NCBI GenBank assembly: GCA_001683735.1
Contig: LUGG01000007.1
Span: forward strand, 248,001 to 312,000
Source: Grifola frondosa
Taxonomy: Eukaryota > Basidiomycota > Agaricomycetes > Polyporales > Grifolaceae
Reading direction: 5' to 3'
DNA length: 64,000 nt
The notes beneath the pieces were generated by a model that saw only the letters and a list, made by a program, of their open reading frames with translations, searched no databases and had not been told where the DNA came from. Shown in pieces: positions 47,096 to 60,581 of this stretch. The stretch's first letter is position 1. Every line of letters begins with the position of its first letter. Both the position numbers and the translations under genes were made by a program.

Positions 47096-48264
47096 CTTAT
47101 GAACGAGGAGGTTTATTGTGCAGAGCAATGATAGTTGTACTATCGGTGGGGGAAAAAGGCCATGTCAAAGGCGCGGTTATATGTCGAGAACAAGCGCTGT
47201 CTTGAGCACATGTCTAAAACAAAGGTTCCCAAACTGATAGAGTCCTGCAATTTTCCCTTGAAGCGATGCTTCTGAGTGTTATCCATCAATTTACGGAATC
47301 ACGTACCTGTTCCAAGATCCGAAATGTCGCCGTATGCGGATTCTGCGATGCAGCGTGAGACTGACGACGTACTATGATAGTCCAGCCCGACGTAAATGCG
47401 AACTGAAAGAGACTATCAGCATCCGCCACGGTCAAAGTGACAGTGGCTTAACCGTAGCCGAACAAGGACAAGGGTCTGAAGACTTCGGTGAGACCGAGGC
47501 CCTTAACATTGTGTCTGAGGTTGGGATCTGTTCGCTGACTGTGTATCTTTGTACCATAAATAGATCATGAACATGGGTGCATCACAAGTGCGGGCATTTG
47601 TCCCCTTGTCCAGAACTCGGGACATAGTCAATCTAGCGCCAATCAACTTACGAATGCAGTGTCGGACCCCCTACAGTTTGATCATATGAAGATAGTCAGC
47701 CGCACAAAGTGCCAAAGGATAAATGAAATGTGTGGAAGAAATCATCGCTTATCCTAGGATTACACGCATTCGTGTTCTAACAAAATTTGAGTGATAGCGC
47801 TAGTGCATATTCGGGATGGTATGCATCTTCCAACAAATAGATATGATATGTAGTAGATGCACGCTCACTTGAGGGGTATCTGGCTGCTCCTCGAGTAATA
47901 GATGCATATGTAAATTGTTGGAGACATGCAGAGGGTGAACGCCACGTACGGTCTGCATCAGGCGCCCGTTGACAATGTCTAAATATGGATAACTTCTAAG
48001 GAACACTACTTTCGCACACAACTTGAACGTTGAACGTTGAGCGCTGACTATCGGCCACCTAAATATTAACATATCTCCCAATGCTGAGAACAACCCCCGC
48101 ACATTAGGTAGTGTCAAAGCGCTCCCCGTCATGAATCCCAGCCTAGTCATGTCATTTCGATACCGCGCGATCGCGCTTCATCCATCCCTTACCCAAACTC
48201 GTCTCAAATCTGGACGTCCGCGCAAACCCAAACGCGGCGCCGCCCCAAGGCCGACGTATCTTCG
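47096..48264. other. Intergenic stretch, nothing recognised
   Basis: Open frames up to about 116 codons with no recognised motifs. Confidence 0.35.
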
Positions 48265-48543
48265 ATGCAGGGCGGTTTGCCTGATGCCATAGAACTCGAC
48301 AATACTTCGCGTGCCAGCAGTGGCGGTGAGGGCAACTCTAACAATGGGTGGGACAACGAGAGATGGGAGGATCCCGGCCGCGATTTCTTCGAGGTTAAGA
48401 GGTGCGAGAACGGTAGGCTGGGGTTATTTTCAAACGGGGAGTTTCGGAAGTACGCCGATGCCGACGAGGATTCGGACGAATTCAGATATTGCATGGCCCT
48501 GGCACTACAATCGATGGGATTCATGAAGGATCCCCGTAATTGA
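48265..48543 (+). CDS. Possible 3' end of a small conserved-looking hypothetical gene
   Basis: The frame encodes FFEVKRCENGRLGLFSNGEF and EFRYCMALALQSMGFMKDP, which has protein-like composition and ends at a stop at 48543. An upstream Arg/Lys-rich piece (RLKSGRPRKPKRGAAP, from about 48150) is in another frame and may belong to it. I do not recognise the family. It could be a fragment. Confidence 0.35.
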   Translation: MQGGLPDAIELDNTSRASSGGEGNSNNGWDNERWEDPGRDFFEVKRCENGRLGLFSNGEFRKYADADEDSDEFRYCMALALQSMGFMKDPRN

Positions 48544-50747
48544 TGACTTTCACATACGATGTGAGTCACAGTTGTCATATCGCGTTTGACGTGGCCCTTG
48601 TCGTAATATTCCCTTTCTTGAGTGGCTGTACTCGTTGCGCTTTCACGGTCACCCCTGGGGTTATCACCTCAAAAAGCTATAATACTGAATTTCTTTGACA
48701 GCGTGCAAAGTTGCCATACTACGCAGAAGATATTGAAGGTGAGACGGCCTTTGTAAAAGACGAAACGGTTGACTTGAATCTTTCTGTCCATCTGTAAGGG
48801 AACTACTGAAATCGGAGTTGGTGTTCTAGTTTTTCATGATACGTGTATTCCTACAAACGTGATCCCCACTCGCTCTACGTTTTGACGTTACGACCGCTGT
48901 ACCTGTATATGACCGTTTTTCGAGACCAATGCATTTCTGACTTGCCGTATCTTTGCCCGCCATCGCATCGACTACAGCCTGACAGACCTAAGTTTGAAGA
49001 GCGCCCTCAATTCGGTCGCTAGCAGGATCGCAGTCACTGCAGTGTTACTGAAATGCAATACATCAATCTGTCTTTAGATCACGTCTTGTTCCGCTGATGA
49101 ACCACCATCAGACCTCAGCACAGGATCGATGGACACTGGATGAACCAAAGCGAAAGGACTGCAAGCCGTTTGAATAAGCATGCTCGCAAAGCCATGTCGC
49201 GGCAGACCGGCAACGCATCGCTGCACATGAATGTCAGGAAATTTCCTCAGCATAAGAAGGCAAAGGAGTAGGTTCACAAGTCGCGTCACTGGCCCCGTCG
49301 ACAATGGAGATGGAGAGCACATGAGACTCGACAGGACGTTGAAGTCCTAAATTGTGAGGCCGATGCTCTTGAGGATGATGGTGACGGCGCCGCTGCTGGT
49401 AGGCCGGGTGTTCTCGCAGCATGGCGTGCAGGAGCTAGCGGGACCGGTTCCACCGTTACGGGGTCGGCGGCAGCAAGGAGGGCGAGACGAATTGGCGATC
49501 GAAGCCTTGGGTGCAATAGAACAACGTGCTGGAAAATAGAGCATTAATAGTAATGGTCTACGGACCACTTACAGTCATCAAATGGTTTAGCCACCGGCGC
49601 TGAGATTTTTTCCAGCACACTAGATCACGACACCGCGACCTAAGAGAGTGACGAATACAAACGGTGGGGGGAGGGGTCGTAGTCATAAGAGGTCGTACCT
49701 CTACGTAAGATGTTCAATGTGGCATATGCAATGTCCGCTAGAACAATCGACAGTGACCAGTGCTGAGTAAAGAGGCGACATGAGTATCACGGTGCGTAAA
49801 ATGGAGTAGGAAGTTACCTTGACGCGTAAAGTACGAACGATGACCCAGCGGGGATAAGGCGAGAAGCAATCTGTACCGCTATGGAAAATCCATAGTCGGA
49901 CATTCCATCGGCGTCTTCACTGACACCCTAATTTCCGCGACGAATCGATATAAACAGTGGGGCCATAGTGATCGTATCCATGCAATGGCGTCGTTGTGAC
50001 ACAACGGGATCATATCTCCACGAAGTGAGCGCAGAAAAGCCGGAATTCGACTTCTGAGGGTCCTACTATATTATCGTGTAGCGACCTCGTTGACCACGGT
50101 GGTCAGGACGCGGCAGTAGCTGTCCCACCTTCTTATTTATCATGGGACGTGATCATGAGAGCCATGAACCATCGTCATTGTATGCAATAGGCTACTGATT
50201 CTTCCACACTCGGGACGACTAAATTCAGTGCAATGTGTATACATTTATGCAATATAGAAGTTAATTTGATGAGTGACGAGAGTCTCAAGGATCAGAATTC
50301 GGCGCGTACCGTTTCCGTACAGTGTTTCTCCCGTCACGTTCTTCATGCGACAGGTTCGAACGACAGCTTGGAGACGACATACGTCATATATGTTCGCCAA
50401 GCACCAAATTGCGTAGAGTTATTTCCGACCAGGATGTCGACGAAATCTTCTACAGTACGACTTGACATCGATGCTGTATGAGACAGCGCTTAGGCATATG
50501 CGGAGCATCTGTCTTTCTCGACGTAGGAGCTGAAGTTTTTCCTGAGAATTCAGAATACTCGAAGCCCTGTGGAGCGAGTTCATAACCGGAGCTGCTCCAC
50601 GTACTGAATCGTCGTTGTTCTTGCAATAGGAATTGGTTGTGTCTGCAGGCATCATGGCTCCGCAAGAACCACCTACGCGGAATAATTTAACACCTCAAAT
50701 TTCAATATTCTTCACCGCCGGGGTGTCGTGGGTAGCGACAGCTACTG
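48544..50747. other. Long intergenic stretch, nothing recognised
   Basis: Two kilobases with only short open frames on either strand. No repeat, tRNA or transposon signature identified by eye. Confidence 0.35.
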
Positions 50748-50754
50748 TATATAA
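50748..50754 (+). promoter_or_regulatory. TATA box of the hydrophobin gene
   Basis: TATATAA (in TGTATATAAGG) lies 71 bp before the ATG at 50825, the spacing expected for a strongly expressed fungal gene with a short leader. Confidence 0.65.
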
Positions 50755-50824
50755 GGTGAGTAATAACTTCAACAACCCCCACTCGAACACACTCACTCGT
50801 CGTTCAAATAGTCTATCACAGCCT

Positions 50825-51282
50825 ATGATGTCCTCCAAGCTCACACTCGTCCTTTCCACTCTTGCCGTCCTTGCCACCGCTAATCCCACCCCCGACGAGC
50901 CGGCGAGCTCCTGCAATACTGCGCCCATCCAGTGCTGTGAATCTGTGCAGCCCGCTAGCAGCGGGGTCGCAGCTGCCCTGCTCGCCTCAGTTGGCGTCGT
51001 TGTCCAGGATCCCACCACACCTATCGGTATCACTTGCTCTCCCATCTCTGACTTCGGCGTCGGAAGTGGAGGCACCTGGTAGGCTATTCTTCAGGAATGG
51101 TTTACATAGCTTGTTGCTAACTATACGCTTCTAGCGATGCTTCTCCCTGTGTGCTGCGAAAATAATCCTTATGGTCAGAAAAAAGACTGCCATTTTATTC
51201 TGGGCGAAGAAAGCACGTACTCACATCCTTTCTAGGCAGCTTGGTGTCGATCGGCTGCATTCCGGTCAATCTTCAATCATAA
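50825..51282 (+). CDS. Class I hydrophobin
   Basis: Three exons, 50825-51078, 51135-51173 and 51236-51282, give about 112 residues. A signal peptide (KLTLVLSTLAVLATA) precedes the eight-cysteine pattern: C-NTAPIQ-CC, a long hydrophobic loop, GITC-SPISDFGVGSGGT-C, DASPV-CC-ENNPYG and SIGC-IPVNL. The order C, CC, C, C, CC, C is the hydrophobin signature, and the loop lengths fit class I. These proteins self-assemble at air-water interfaces and coat aerial hyphae and fruiting bodies. Exon 2 is one base long (39 instead of 38 nt) at CCC 51145-51147; otherwise all junctions are in phase. A TATA box is present upstream. Confidence 0.9.
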
Positions 51283-51857
51283 ATGATGATCTTCAGGGTG
51301 GACCGTATCTGCGGAGTAGTCGTGACGTCTAGCGCATATTTGGTGTAGTTGAATAATATGAGTTGTGTGGTATTTTCTGAACGCACTTTATTGTGAAAGA
51401 CTGCTTCCGATGCAGTTCATAATCTGAAAATATCCGGTAATCTGAATTGGTCCGTATGTACCGGGAGATCAGCAACCAATCGGTGGGGAGATCTGACCTT
51501 CTACCTCCTTCTACAGAGCAAGCTACAGATCCGCAGCAAGGCTATCCGAGACTCCAGATGAATCGTTGTTTGTCATCTCGTAAGAAAACAATTATAATTA
51601 TAGCAGATAATACCGGCGGAGTTAGTTTCAGGCTATCGTTCATTACAAACGAATGAGCTTGTGTGTAGCCGCATCAGCCAAACAGTTACTCGTGGAGTTA
51701 AAAGTACTCACTGAATTTTCATTTTCCAAAACCTCCAAACCAACTCCAGACCGCGTCAGTGATCAAGTGTGACCTTGTCTGGTCGTGACGCCCATGACGG
51801 ACGCGTCTTGTCACGGCACGTCACACTCCTTGTCGGTCGCACCTCTCCGACGACCAT
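51283..51857. other. Intergenic stretch, nothing recognised
   Basis: No open frame with recognised motifs. Confidence 0.4.
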
Positions 51858-54800
51858 GACAGAGACTTCTCGCTCGTCTGGCAATCCTCCTCCGATGTCA
51901 TCTGCTGCAGAGCTTGAAGATATAAAACCCGTTCTATTTTCTGCGCCGTCTTCAAATGGTCCCAAGAACTTCTCTTGCACGCATCGGGCAGAGTCCAAAC
52001 AATTTGGACGAAGGATATGCGGATCCCATCCATGTCCTTCTGCAAGGCATGGGCAGAGGCGCGGAAAGTTGATCAAGTACTGGTATCCGACTGGTTCTCT
52101 AGGAGATTCAACGCCGCAATAAAGCGCGGTGAACCGATCTCTGAATGCTCGTCCCAATGTCCACCGCGTACTATCTCGGATGAACAACCACTTCACAAGC
52201 GATCCTCAGGAATGAAGTTGCGATAAAGCGCGAACGAGCTGCTTCGCCCATCCTTTCCTCAGCACCGAAGAACAAGAAACGCAAACTTACCGCTAGTAAA
52301 CCGAAGCCGAAACAGTCATCCTCGAAGTCACCATTTCAAGCCCTAGGGTACGATCTGCAACTCAAACAGTCCGTCATACTCGAGCACACGACGCCAACCC
52401 GCACCCTTCTTGCTTGACTTGCTCTCAAGTGTACCGTACTGCAATCTCTCCTCAAATACTTGCTTCCCGACAACAATATTGCTCCAGACATTCCTGACCT
52501 GTTGTCTCCTGATGCCTTTCCTTCATCTGACTTTGATCCATCTTGCGATGCTGGCCTTATAACTCCTGTCTCTGATCGCGGGCGTTCTCCCGTTATTGTG
52601 CACTCTTCTCCCCGTCCTCCAGAAAGGCCTTCACGCATTGAACCCTTACTATCAGACACTTGCAGACAGCAAATTCAAGCGCATATAGCCAGTTGCTTGA
52701 TACGTCTGGTGACCTTACCCACGAGAGTTCTAACACGTTTCCCGGCACCGTCGCCATTCTTCGACGCTGCCTCCACGCCAAAAGCGCAAGCACATTGCGT
52801 TCGCCGAAGGGTTACTTCCTCGCTCTGGTTTTGCTGCTCGTGAATCTGGATCATTTATGCCTGTATCTTCTGCTAGTCAACGCGTCTCCGAAGTTCTGTT
52901 GCTGCTGCTCGATTCCCAAATGCTGCTCTTCTGAATCCAACACTGACCGCTACAACTGTTTCTGCCACGCCTGATGCCACTGATCTCCTGAGCCAGACTA
53001 GTCCGCTTCCTGTCTTGACAAATTCTGCTGATTCTAACGAAATCCAACCAGGTATTCTCAAATGCGCTTTGTACATATTGCATAACTCATCGTATTCTAG
53101 CGCATATATCCATTAATTCTACGATTCCGGACGCCGATGGTGTCCCACCACGAAAGAGACGCAAGCGCGCTCAAGATGCCTACAGAAGTGCTCATCCTAT
53201 TCAGTCTGATTCGCCTCCCGGCAACCATTTACGCGAGGCGTCTACGTCGACACCTCTGCTCTACTCTTGAGTCCGGGTGATAGCTCGCTGCACGATCCCC
53301 TCTCCAACCATCTCGCGTCGTTCCCCACGCGTCCTCCACCGGCTATGCCCCGTCCCTGCACTCCATCTCCACAGGATCTCCCACCTTCTAGCCTCCAGAT
53401 GCGCCATCTAGTCGACCGAGCACTCCAGACCCACCTCCTAGGCCAGTCCGACCTGCAGGCGACAACTTGAAGGTAGATGACAAGGAAAATAGTAAGAAGA
53501 TAGGGAAAATGAAGTCAAAAAATGAGGCGTCTGCGCCCAGAAAATCTACGCAAATGGAGGAAAAGGCAACAACGAACGGCACAGGTAAACCTAAAGGGCG
53601 GACGAAGCAACAGGCGTCTGTCAGCAAGGTTCAGGAGGCTGGAACAGCCACCATCGCACCGAAACCGAAACCGAAGGCGAACGCTAAGACCAAAGTATGT
53701 GTTCACAGGTCTACGCTTATGATTTTGAGCACGGAAAGCCTCAACGCGAACATGAACTCATAAAATAGGTCATAAAACAAGCTGTGAAAGAAGAGGAAGA
53801 GGAAGCCGCTGTCCTTGCGGTGAAGCAAGAGGAGGAGGAATCCTCGGAAGAGGACGACGGTGAGCTGATGGTCATCCTGGACGTTGTCGAGCTCATTGCT
53901 AACAGTCTCATTTTATAGCACCGCCCGCCGCTTCTCTGCGTCGCGGAGCCCAGCATGTGAAAAATCAGCCGAGCAAGAAACCCAAGAGGGTAAGAAACCA
54001 GAAGCCAAAGCCAAAGTCCAAGAACCCCCAAATGTCAAGTCGGAAGAACCTCCCGTTCAGCTGAAGACAGAGCCTGTTGTGAAGCGTACGTATGCCTCAC
54101 GCTGTGCTGTTCACTTCTGAATGAGCGTATCCTTCCAAAAGCCAACGCAGTAAAGAGCACAAAATCAAAGGCGAACAAGGAGATAGCCAAGGTCGCTGAC
54201 AAAGGCAAGGGGAAGACGAGGGGAAAGGAGAAGTCTTCTCGAGTCGAACCTCAAGCTCCGCCCAATCTAAGCGTTCCTCGGAAGATTGTAGTCATAGAGA
54301 CGGAAGCTATCGCTATCCTGGCAAAATCTTTGCCACATCCCTCAGATATCACCAACAAAGTCACTCCTCCCTTGCTGTCGAAGGCGAAGGAACCATCTAA
54401 CGGATCAGAGGATGCCCCACCTGCGGTCAGCAATCCATCTCGAAATAGCAGCCGGGAAGACACCAGTCACACGAACGTCAAGTCTCAACCGGACGTACTC
54501 TCTCGCATTCTTTTCTCGAATCATCCTCCTCGCCCATTTGTGTATTCGCCAATTGAGCTCAATATGTTCGATGGTCTTACTTGGAAAGATGACATACAAG
54601 GGAGAATGGAACTCAGTGCCATCGGCTGGATAGCTGGAGCGGCATATCGCGCGTGGAGACACAGTTCGACGTTGCTGACGGGAATAACATTTTGGACTTT
54701 GGCAAGTTGTGACTCGCTGTTCGAGTTTGGGCTGGTAGCTTACTACTTGTGGTGTCAGATCCTCCGCAGGTTCTTGACCACGACTTGCGCATGCACCTCT

Positions 54801-54913
54801 ATGCGGATATGGAACTGCCTTTCTGGTTCACAGAATTGCTGCAGCTACCTGCTCAAATTGACGAGCGACCATCCGAACAACCAAGTATTGTTCTGCCTAA
54901 TCTTGAAGTCTGA
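51858..54913 (+). CDS. Possible multi-exon Lys/Glu- and Pro-rich protein, probably nuclear
   Basis: A run of mutually compatible plus-strand pieces suggests one long gene. It may begin MTETSRSSGNPPPMSSAAEL. Later come a Pro/Ser-rich segment, a Lys-rich one (DDKENSKKIGKMKSKNEASA, KPKPKANAKTK), and an acidic one (VKEEEEEAAVLAVKQEEEE). A basic stretch follows (KNQPSKKPKRVRNQKPK), and a more ordered C-terminus contains RPFVYSPIELNMFDGLTWKD and MELSAIGWIAGAAYRAW. It could end LPNLEV at 54911-54913. Introns with GT-AG borders are plausible at 53697-53770 and 53860-53920. The exact model is not resolved and single-base shifts are likely. Function unknown. Confidence 0.4.
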
Positions 54914-55461
54914 TGTGCTTGATGTTTCTACGCGACTGTTTGTCATGCCATGCTTGTAACAGTGAACTAACGTCCGTTAATGAATTCATATGGCTGTAGC
55001 TGAAGTTTTCACCGCTGTTGCCCCTTCTAATGACCGTAAAGTGCTGCGTACCTGCGCTGATGGATGTATGTTGACCTAGGTGAGCAGATCGACGACAGAT
55101 ACTTACGGTCACTCTGAACTATCCTGTCAATCCGTTAGTTGCGAATAAATCGAATGTTTTGCATCCATCTTATCAGGTTTTCTGCCCTTCCTCATCAGCC
55201 GAAAGACAAAACATGACGATGCCGTATGAATCCTGTCTCGCGTGCGTTCCTCTATCGGGATAGCTCTCATCTACAGCACATCAATACACCGTCATTACAC
55301 TATTAAGAAGAAAGCATTTAGAACTCTCCAGCGATGTTTGAGTTAGGACTTTCGTTCTCCATTCTGATGCTGCGTTTTCATCTAAACGTTTGTGCCGTTG
55401 AAGCATTCGGGACAACTCAAGAATTCAATTTATAGCCTACTACCGCTCCTTTACCACCTTG
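54914..55461. other. Intergenic stretch, nothing recognised
   Basis: Lies between the plus-strand gene end and the 3' end of GH29. Confidence 0.4.
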
Positions 55462-58400
55462 TTATGAATATAAAACCTCAAATGCCCAAGCATACTGAAC
55501 CATTCGCAACTCGTCCTCGCCACGTGAACCTTAAAGCTCCCGTCCACCGCATTCACGCTCCAGCCAGCGATCTTGGGAGCCCCCAAGCATCCTGACCGTG
55601 TCGCCTTCCAAGACCGGGACTGGCGCTTTGACATTGAGCACTCCACCCTCAGGCCTGGCAACAGCGATGATGTAGAATGCGTCCTGCGTCGTTGTGAATC
55701 GCACGTCCGTATACCCTGGGTCGAATCGGCCGACTGGACGAACCACGGGCGCGTGCTGTAGATAGCGTCGCCAGAAGTACGCAGCCACGTCCCCACTTGC
55801 AGCAGGGGGCCGGATTCTTCGGGGATGACTGTCCCGTCAGCTTTGGGGCCCTGTGCTTAGGATTAGACTAGCGGAAAAGATGCACGCGCTGCTGCTAGCT
55901 CACGATACTGTGATATCGATGAGGAATCAGATATTGTGAAGTCTAGAATAGAAAGGACGTACTCGAGCAAGAAATTCCCTCCTTTTGATACAATACTGCA
56001 AATGATGTTGGTTTGGGGTAAGCTGGGCTCAAGAGGAAGAGCATGCAGATCCTCACTCAACGAGCTCGACAATGATCTCCGACGCATTCATGTAAGCATC
56101 TGCGGAGCTGCGAAGATCACTGTTTGTAGCTTCTGTTGAAAGCAGCGTTATAAACTGACTTACGTATTCGAATTATAGCTGCACGAAGGGATCGTCAAAA
56201 CCAGGGTCCACTTCAGTCTTCCGCTTAGCAATCACTCACCCGTAGCTGAATGGATCCATGCCTGCTGAGCTTTCCCATTTTTGCGACTAAAGAGCGTAGT
56301 GAAACAAGTGAGGATCACACAAATCTTGACGGCAACAGCGCAAAATGTACACACCAGCTGCGCGCCGAACGTCATATACTCCGGAGTGACAAAGTCGGTC
56401 TGGTTAGTGCCACATCGGTTGTCCCTAACGATTGCCTGCCCTGCGCCGCCGCATAATTGTACCATGCCGGAGCTAAGTAAATGTATCTGACACTGTACAA
56501 ATGCCTCGATGTACCAGAGGACATACCTATCTCGGAAAATGCACTTGCTCCATCCTCGTCGCACCTTGTACAAATCTGAGCTCGACCGATACCTCCTAAG
56601 GGCATACAACGTCATACCAGAGAATATCCGTGTCATATTCATAGAACAGCTTCTCTATCTGTGGCCTCTGTACTGTAAATTCCTTGCTCATCAGCATAGG
56701 ATGTCTTTCATGAAAGTGTGCAAGAAGTACTCACAGTCTTCGAGGTAATTGTCAACTGGGATATGGCCAAAATACGGCTCGCAGCACGAATGGTTGAAGG
56801 CATACAGGGCCGGCTGGCCAGGGAAATCGGTGCGCGCGTATGGCGCATAGTCTGGGTTGAACCACTCTAGGAGAGATTGTCATCAACGGCCCTGAGACAT
56901 GCAAGTAAAGTGGGAGGAAATGAGCATACCTGGCATGCTATAGTACGTCTGGTTTGATGGGACCAAGGATCAACGGTGCGAAGTACACATTATGATAGGG
57001 TACTTACACCGCGATGCAGCTCTGGGTGACGAGTCTTGGCACTGTCGAACAGCTCTTGCGAATATCCCGTCTGCGAAGCTCAGTTAAGGGAGTCCACAGA
57101 CAATTTTAAAACGTTGCACACTTTGGCCCCATCTCGATCGCATTTCTGTGCGACGAGTTCCCACGTCGAACTGAATAACGATGGCGACAAGTTATTCCAT
57201 AGTCCAAACGCATTACTTATGATTGGACTGTGGCATACCAGTGCAAAACCATCTGTATGTCGTAAGAGCAGGTGTCAGATCTTTGCTCATCTCGCAGTAT
57301 TAAGCAGGACATAGGACCTACCGTGATGCTTCGTGACGAGGACAAAGTAGCGCGCACCGCGTCGGCGAAGAGGTCTGTCCACTCATCCGGATCCCACGCT
57401 TCAGCAGTGAAGTTGGCAATGAAGTCGTCATATATCACGTCCGGACCATATGTCTGCACACAATCACACGAGTCTAAATGATCCGGAAAATGATAATGAA
57501 GAACCTATATATACCTGGAGGTGGTGCACCCACGTCGGCGAGTCTGCATCAGGAGCTAAGAGCAACAGTCGTAAGCAGTTGCGATTCAGCTGGTAATGTG
57601 GCTTCATTGAGAGCTACGTACGATTGTGTAGTTGCCAATTGTACCTAATTACTGCTAAGGCTGCATACGTCAGGAAAGCACTGGTGGGCCTACCACTCCG
57701 CATACTGTGGATACTTCCTTCAATGTCGCAACTTTGCAGGTAAGAAATTAGGACTTACCTGCTGTCCAGATGGTGCCCACGCTGGGACCAGTATACACCC
57801 TGTCTCTGAATTCAGAGCTATGCGATCAGTTTTGAACAAAATGCACATACCCAGTGTATCTATGCAATTGGGAATCAGGTTTTGTCCGACATCAAGTCAA
57901 AAGGATTGAATATACGCACGAATATTCCAAACTTAGCGTCGTCATACTAGCACATGTCACACTAGCTCAATGCTAATGAAAAGATCAGAGCAGAAGGAAC
58001 AAACCTACCCACTCTGGCGCTTCATGTGTGGCTAAGCTTGCATCCCCTTTTACCCACTCCGGAATCCCCGCGGTCACCTCCCATCCCTCACTCCGATACA
58101 CTTCGTGGCCATGCTGATCCTTCACGTCCACCGCAACGACAACCTCGTCCCGGCTCGTACGCCGTCGCCGTTGCGCACCCCAACGCGGAGCAGTGCCTGG
58201 TCGTTAGAGCGGAGACGCTTGAGAGTGGCAGGCACAACAGTGATGAGGGAGGAGTCGGACGATGAGATTGAAACATTATATGGTGTGCGTATCCAAGAGT
58301 CTGTTGTGCCGTCGAGAGGAGCAAGGTTGTCCAACCGGACTTCGATAATTTGAATGCTGTCTGTTGAGGGCAACTCGGAGTCGAACCATTTGGTTGTCGA

Positions 58401-59183
58401 GCGCACACTCTGCACGCCCAGCACGGGCACGGAAGGTAAAGAGCTGGAGGCGGAGCGGAGTGTGATAGAGAACCAGTTGATGTAGGTATCTGGCTCGGGG
58501 AGAGTGATGGAGACCAGTGGAAGGGCGCTTGGGACACGCATCGTGGCATAGAGTATGTGAGTGATATTGTGGTCAACCGTGTTGTTGTATTCGAGCGAGC
58601 CGTTAGCGTAGTGCCAAGGCCTGTTGAACCCACGTTAACATAATAACGCAAATCGGCATAGTCATCGAAAATTCAAGGCGCCCAGAGATTAAGGATAAAC
58701 GCACGTATGTATAGGCCCGTTGAACGGAGAATCGGAGTACCACGGGCCTACAATGATACTGGCCGTGAACTGAGAACCACCAGCAAATGCAAAGGTGACG
58801 TTGCCCACGCGCGCCAGCGCTGACGAAGACGGAGGCCAGACAGCAGACGCGAGGGCATGCAAACTTTGAAACTCGCCGCTCTCATCGACCCTTATGACCT
58901 GGGAGGCAGAGCGAACCGTGTCATAGGCAGTAGCGTTATGAAAAGGCGGAAGGGCGAATTTAATCCCGTCGAAAGTGAAGCTGGACTCGCTGGGCAGGAA
59001 CTCGACGGGGAAAGCACGGCCTGAGCCATCGAAGTCTGCGAATGTGTCGTTTAAACCGGTCGAGGCAGCCTTTGCATTGAATGCAGAGCTGAGGTCGAGT
59101 GGGATGGAGCGGCCAGCTCCCTGTGCGGTTATTAAAAGTGCATGAATCGCGACAGCTATTGCAAGGAAAATGAGACCGCGCAT
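55462..59183 (-). CDS. Secreted GH29 alpha-L-fucosidase
   Basis: The ATG at 59183 starts a signal peptide (IFLAIAVAIHALLITAQG) and a long N-terminal beta-domain (exon to about 58709, then one from about 58624 with PWHYANGSLEYNNTVDHNIT). The catalytic domain is cut into many small exons: YDDAKFGIF and IHW, VPAWAPSGQQ, TYGPDVIYDDFIANFTAEAW, YFVLVTKHH then DGFAL, HIPVDNYL, DTDILWYD (the nucleophile Asp region), DNRCGTNQTDFVTPEYMTF, GMDPFSYG, and IVSKGGNFLLE. The end is the C-terminal domain GDAIYSTRPWFVQSADSTQ, RFTTTQDAFYIIAVARP and QYAWAFEV. At least seven places need a one-base correction, and the nucleophile block has about 11 unexplained extra bases (near 56590-56610). The raw frame is therefore not translatable; family assignment is firm, function as written is not. 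Confidence 0.8.
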
Positions 59184-60581
59184 AATACTACGTGCTCTTG
59201 ATGGGCAGCTGGGAACATGGCTCGAGTTCTTGTATAGCAGGGATAAACCTTGACAAGGGAATAGTGACGGTCCAGGGCTGACGCAGACGAAGACAACTCT
59301 GCGTATGACGAAGGTCTCGTGGCACATAGAAGGAAGTGAAGTGGAACATATCAGATGCCCGTTCGACGGGCCGTGAAAAGGAAGAGGCCCCGTGATCGCG
59401 TACGAGAAGAGATGAGATTCTTCAGAATTAGATGACTGAAGACGAAAGCGAATCCATTGTGTAACTTGCTGTTTTCTCGTCGACGAGGGTTTTCACAGCA
59501 TTGTTTGCACAACGACCCTTGGCCTGAGGCGTGACGTAGATTCAGCAAGAAATCCAAGGGAATGTCGGCTAAGATTTTGACGAAGGTCACGGAGCCGGAA
59601 GAAGGGCCTTCACTGGCGAAGAAGCTCGACCCCGAGTGGGTTATCGTCATGCGAACATCGTCTAGCAGCCGTTACGGCCCGTAAGGAAGGATGCGGAACA
59701 GAAATCTGATTGGTGAAGCAAAGCCATGCAAAATGGATGATTAGCTCTCCGGCGACGATGCCCAAGTTATACTTGTCCTCAAAATTGATGAACAGTATTC
59801 AGATCCTGTTCTTGCAGAGCATCCAAGAGTGCCTTCGGAAGTTCAAAAGGAATGGCTTCGGCCAGAGGCTTGAGATTGGAGTTGCAGCGCACAGCGTACC
59901 AGTATATTCCTTTGAATAAAATGTGTCTTCCGTAGAGCTTGGATAGGTATGGTGTTTTGCCATCCAGACTGTGCAAGAACAGACAACAGTACACATTAGA
60001 ACAGAATCAACTTTACGGCAAATGTGAGCACTGGACAAGTACACTACGGACGTACCAATCCCACATTTGGAAATATTGAACTTGATTATGAACGAGCCAG
60101 CCGTGGCCATCGACACGTACAGAGTTATAAAGTAGGAATCGGCTCTTTATAGTAATTGCGACAACACCTCCGGACTCAACGATGTGTTGAACACATCAGC
60201 GAGTACCAAGATGAAATCCAGAAGATCCTACCCAGAACAATCAGATATCTGCAAGGTGGCGATACGATAAAATACGATATGTTTACTCACAAGGCGTATT
60301 CTACGATGATTGCACTTGACTGGTGACAGAAGCTCTGTTGATCAATGTCAGTGACCTTCCTCAGAGCCTCCCCATCCAACGATCAACAGTTCCGCAGTTC
60401 AGACTCTGACTGAAATGTGCATTGCTGTGTATGACCATACAAATCCTGTTTACATTACAGTGTGGCGCTGTTATACAGCTCATTTACCTTGATCGTAAAT
60501 TTAACCTTTTCCACCATTTTCTTCCGGACTGTCTGTGACTGAGAGGATGCTTGTCATGGATCATAATATAAATGAGCTGAA
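59184..60581. other. Intergenic stretch with unassigned open frames
   Basis: A minus frame at 59779-59994 (LYGRHILFKGIYWYAVRCNS, PFELPKALLDALQEQDLN) looks protein-like, but no family or exon structure is recognised. It may be a gene fragment upstream of GH29. Confidence 0.3.
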
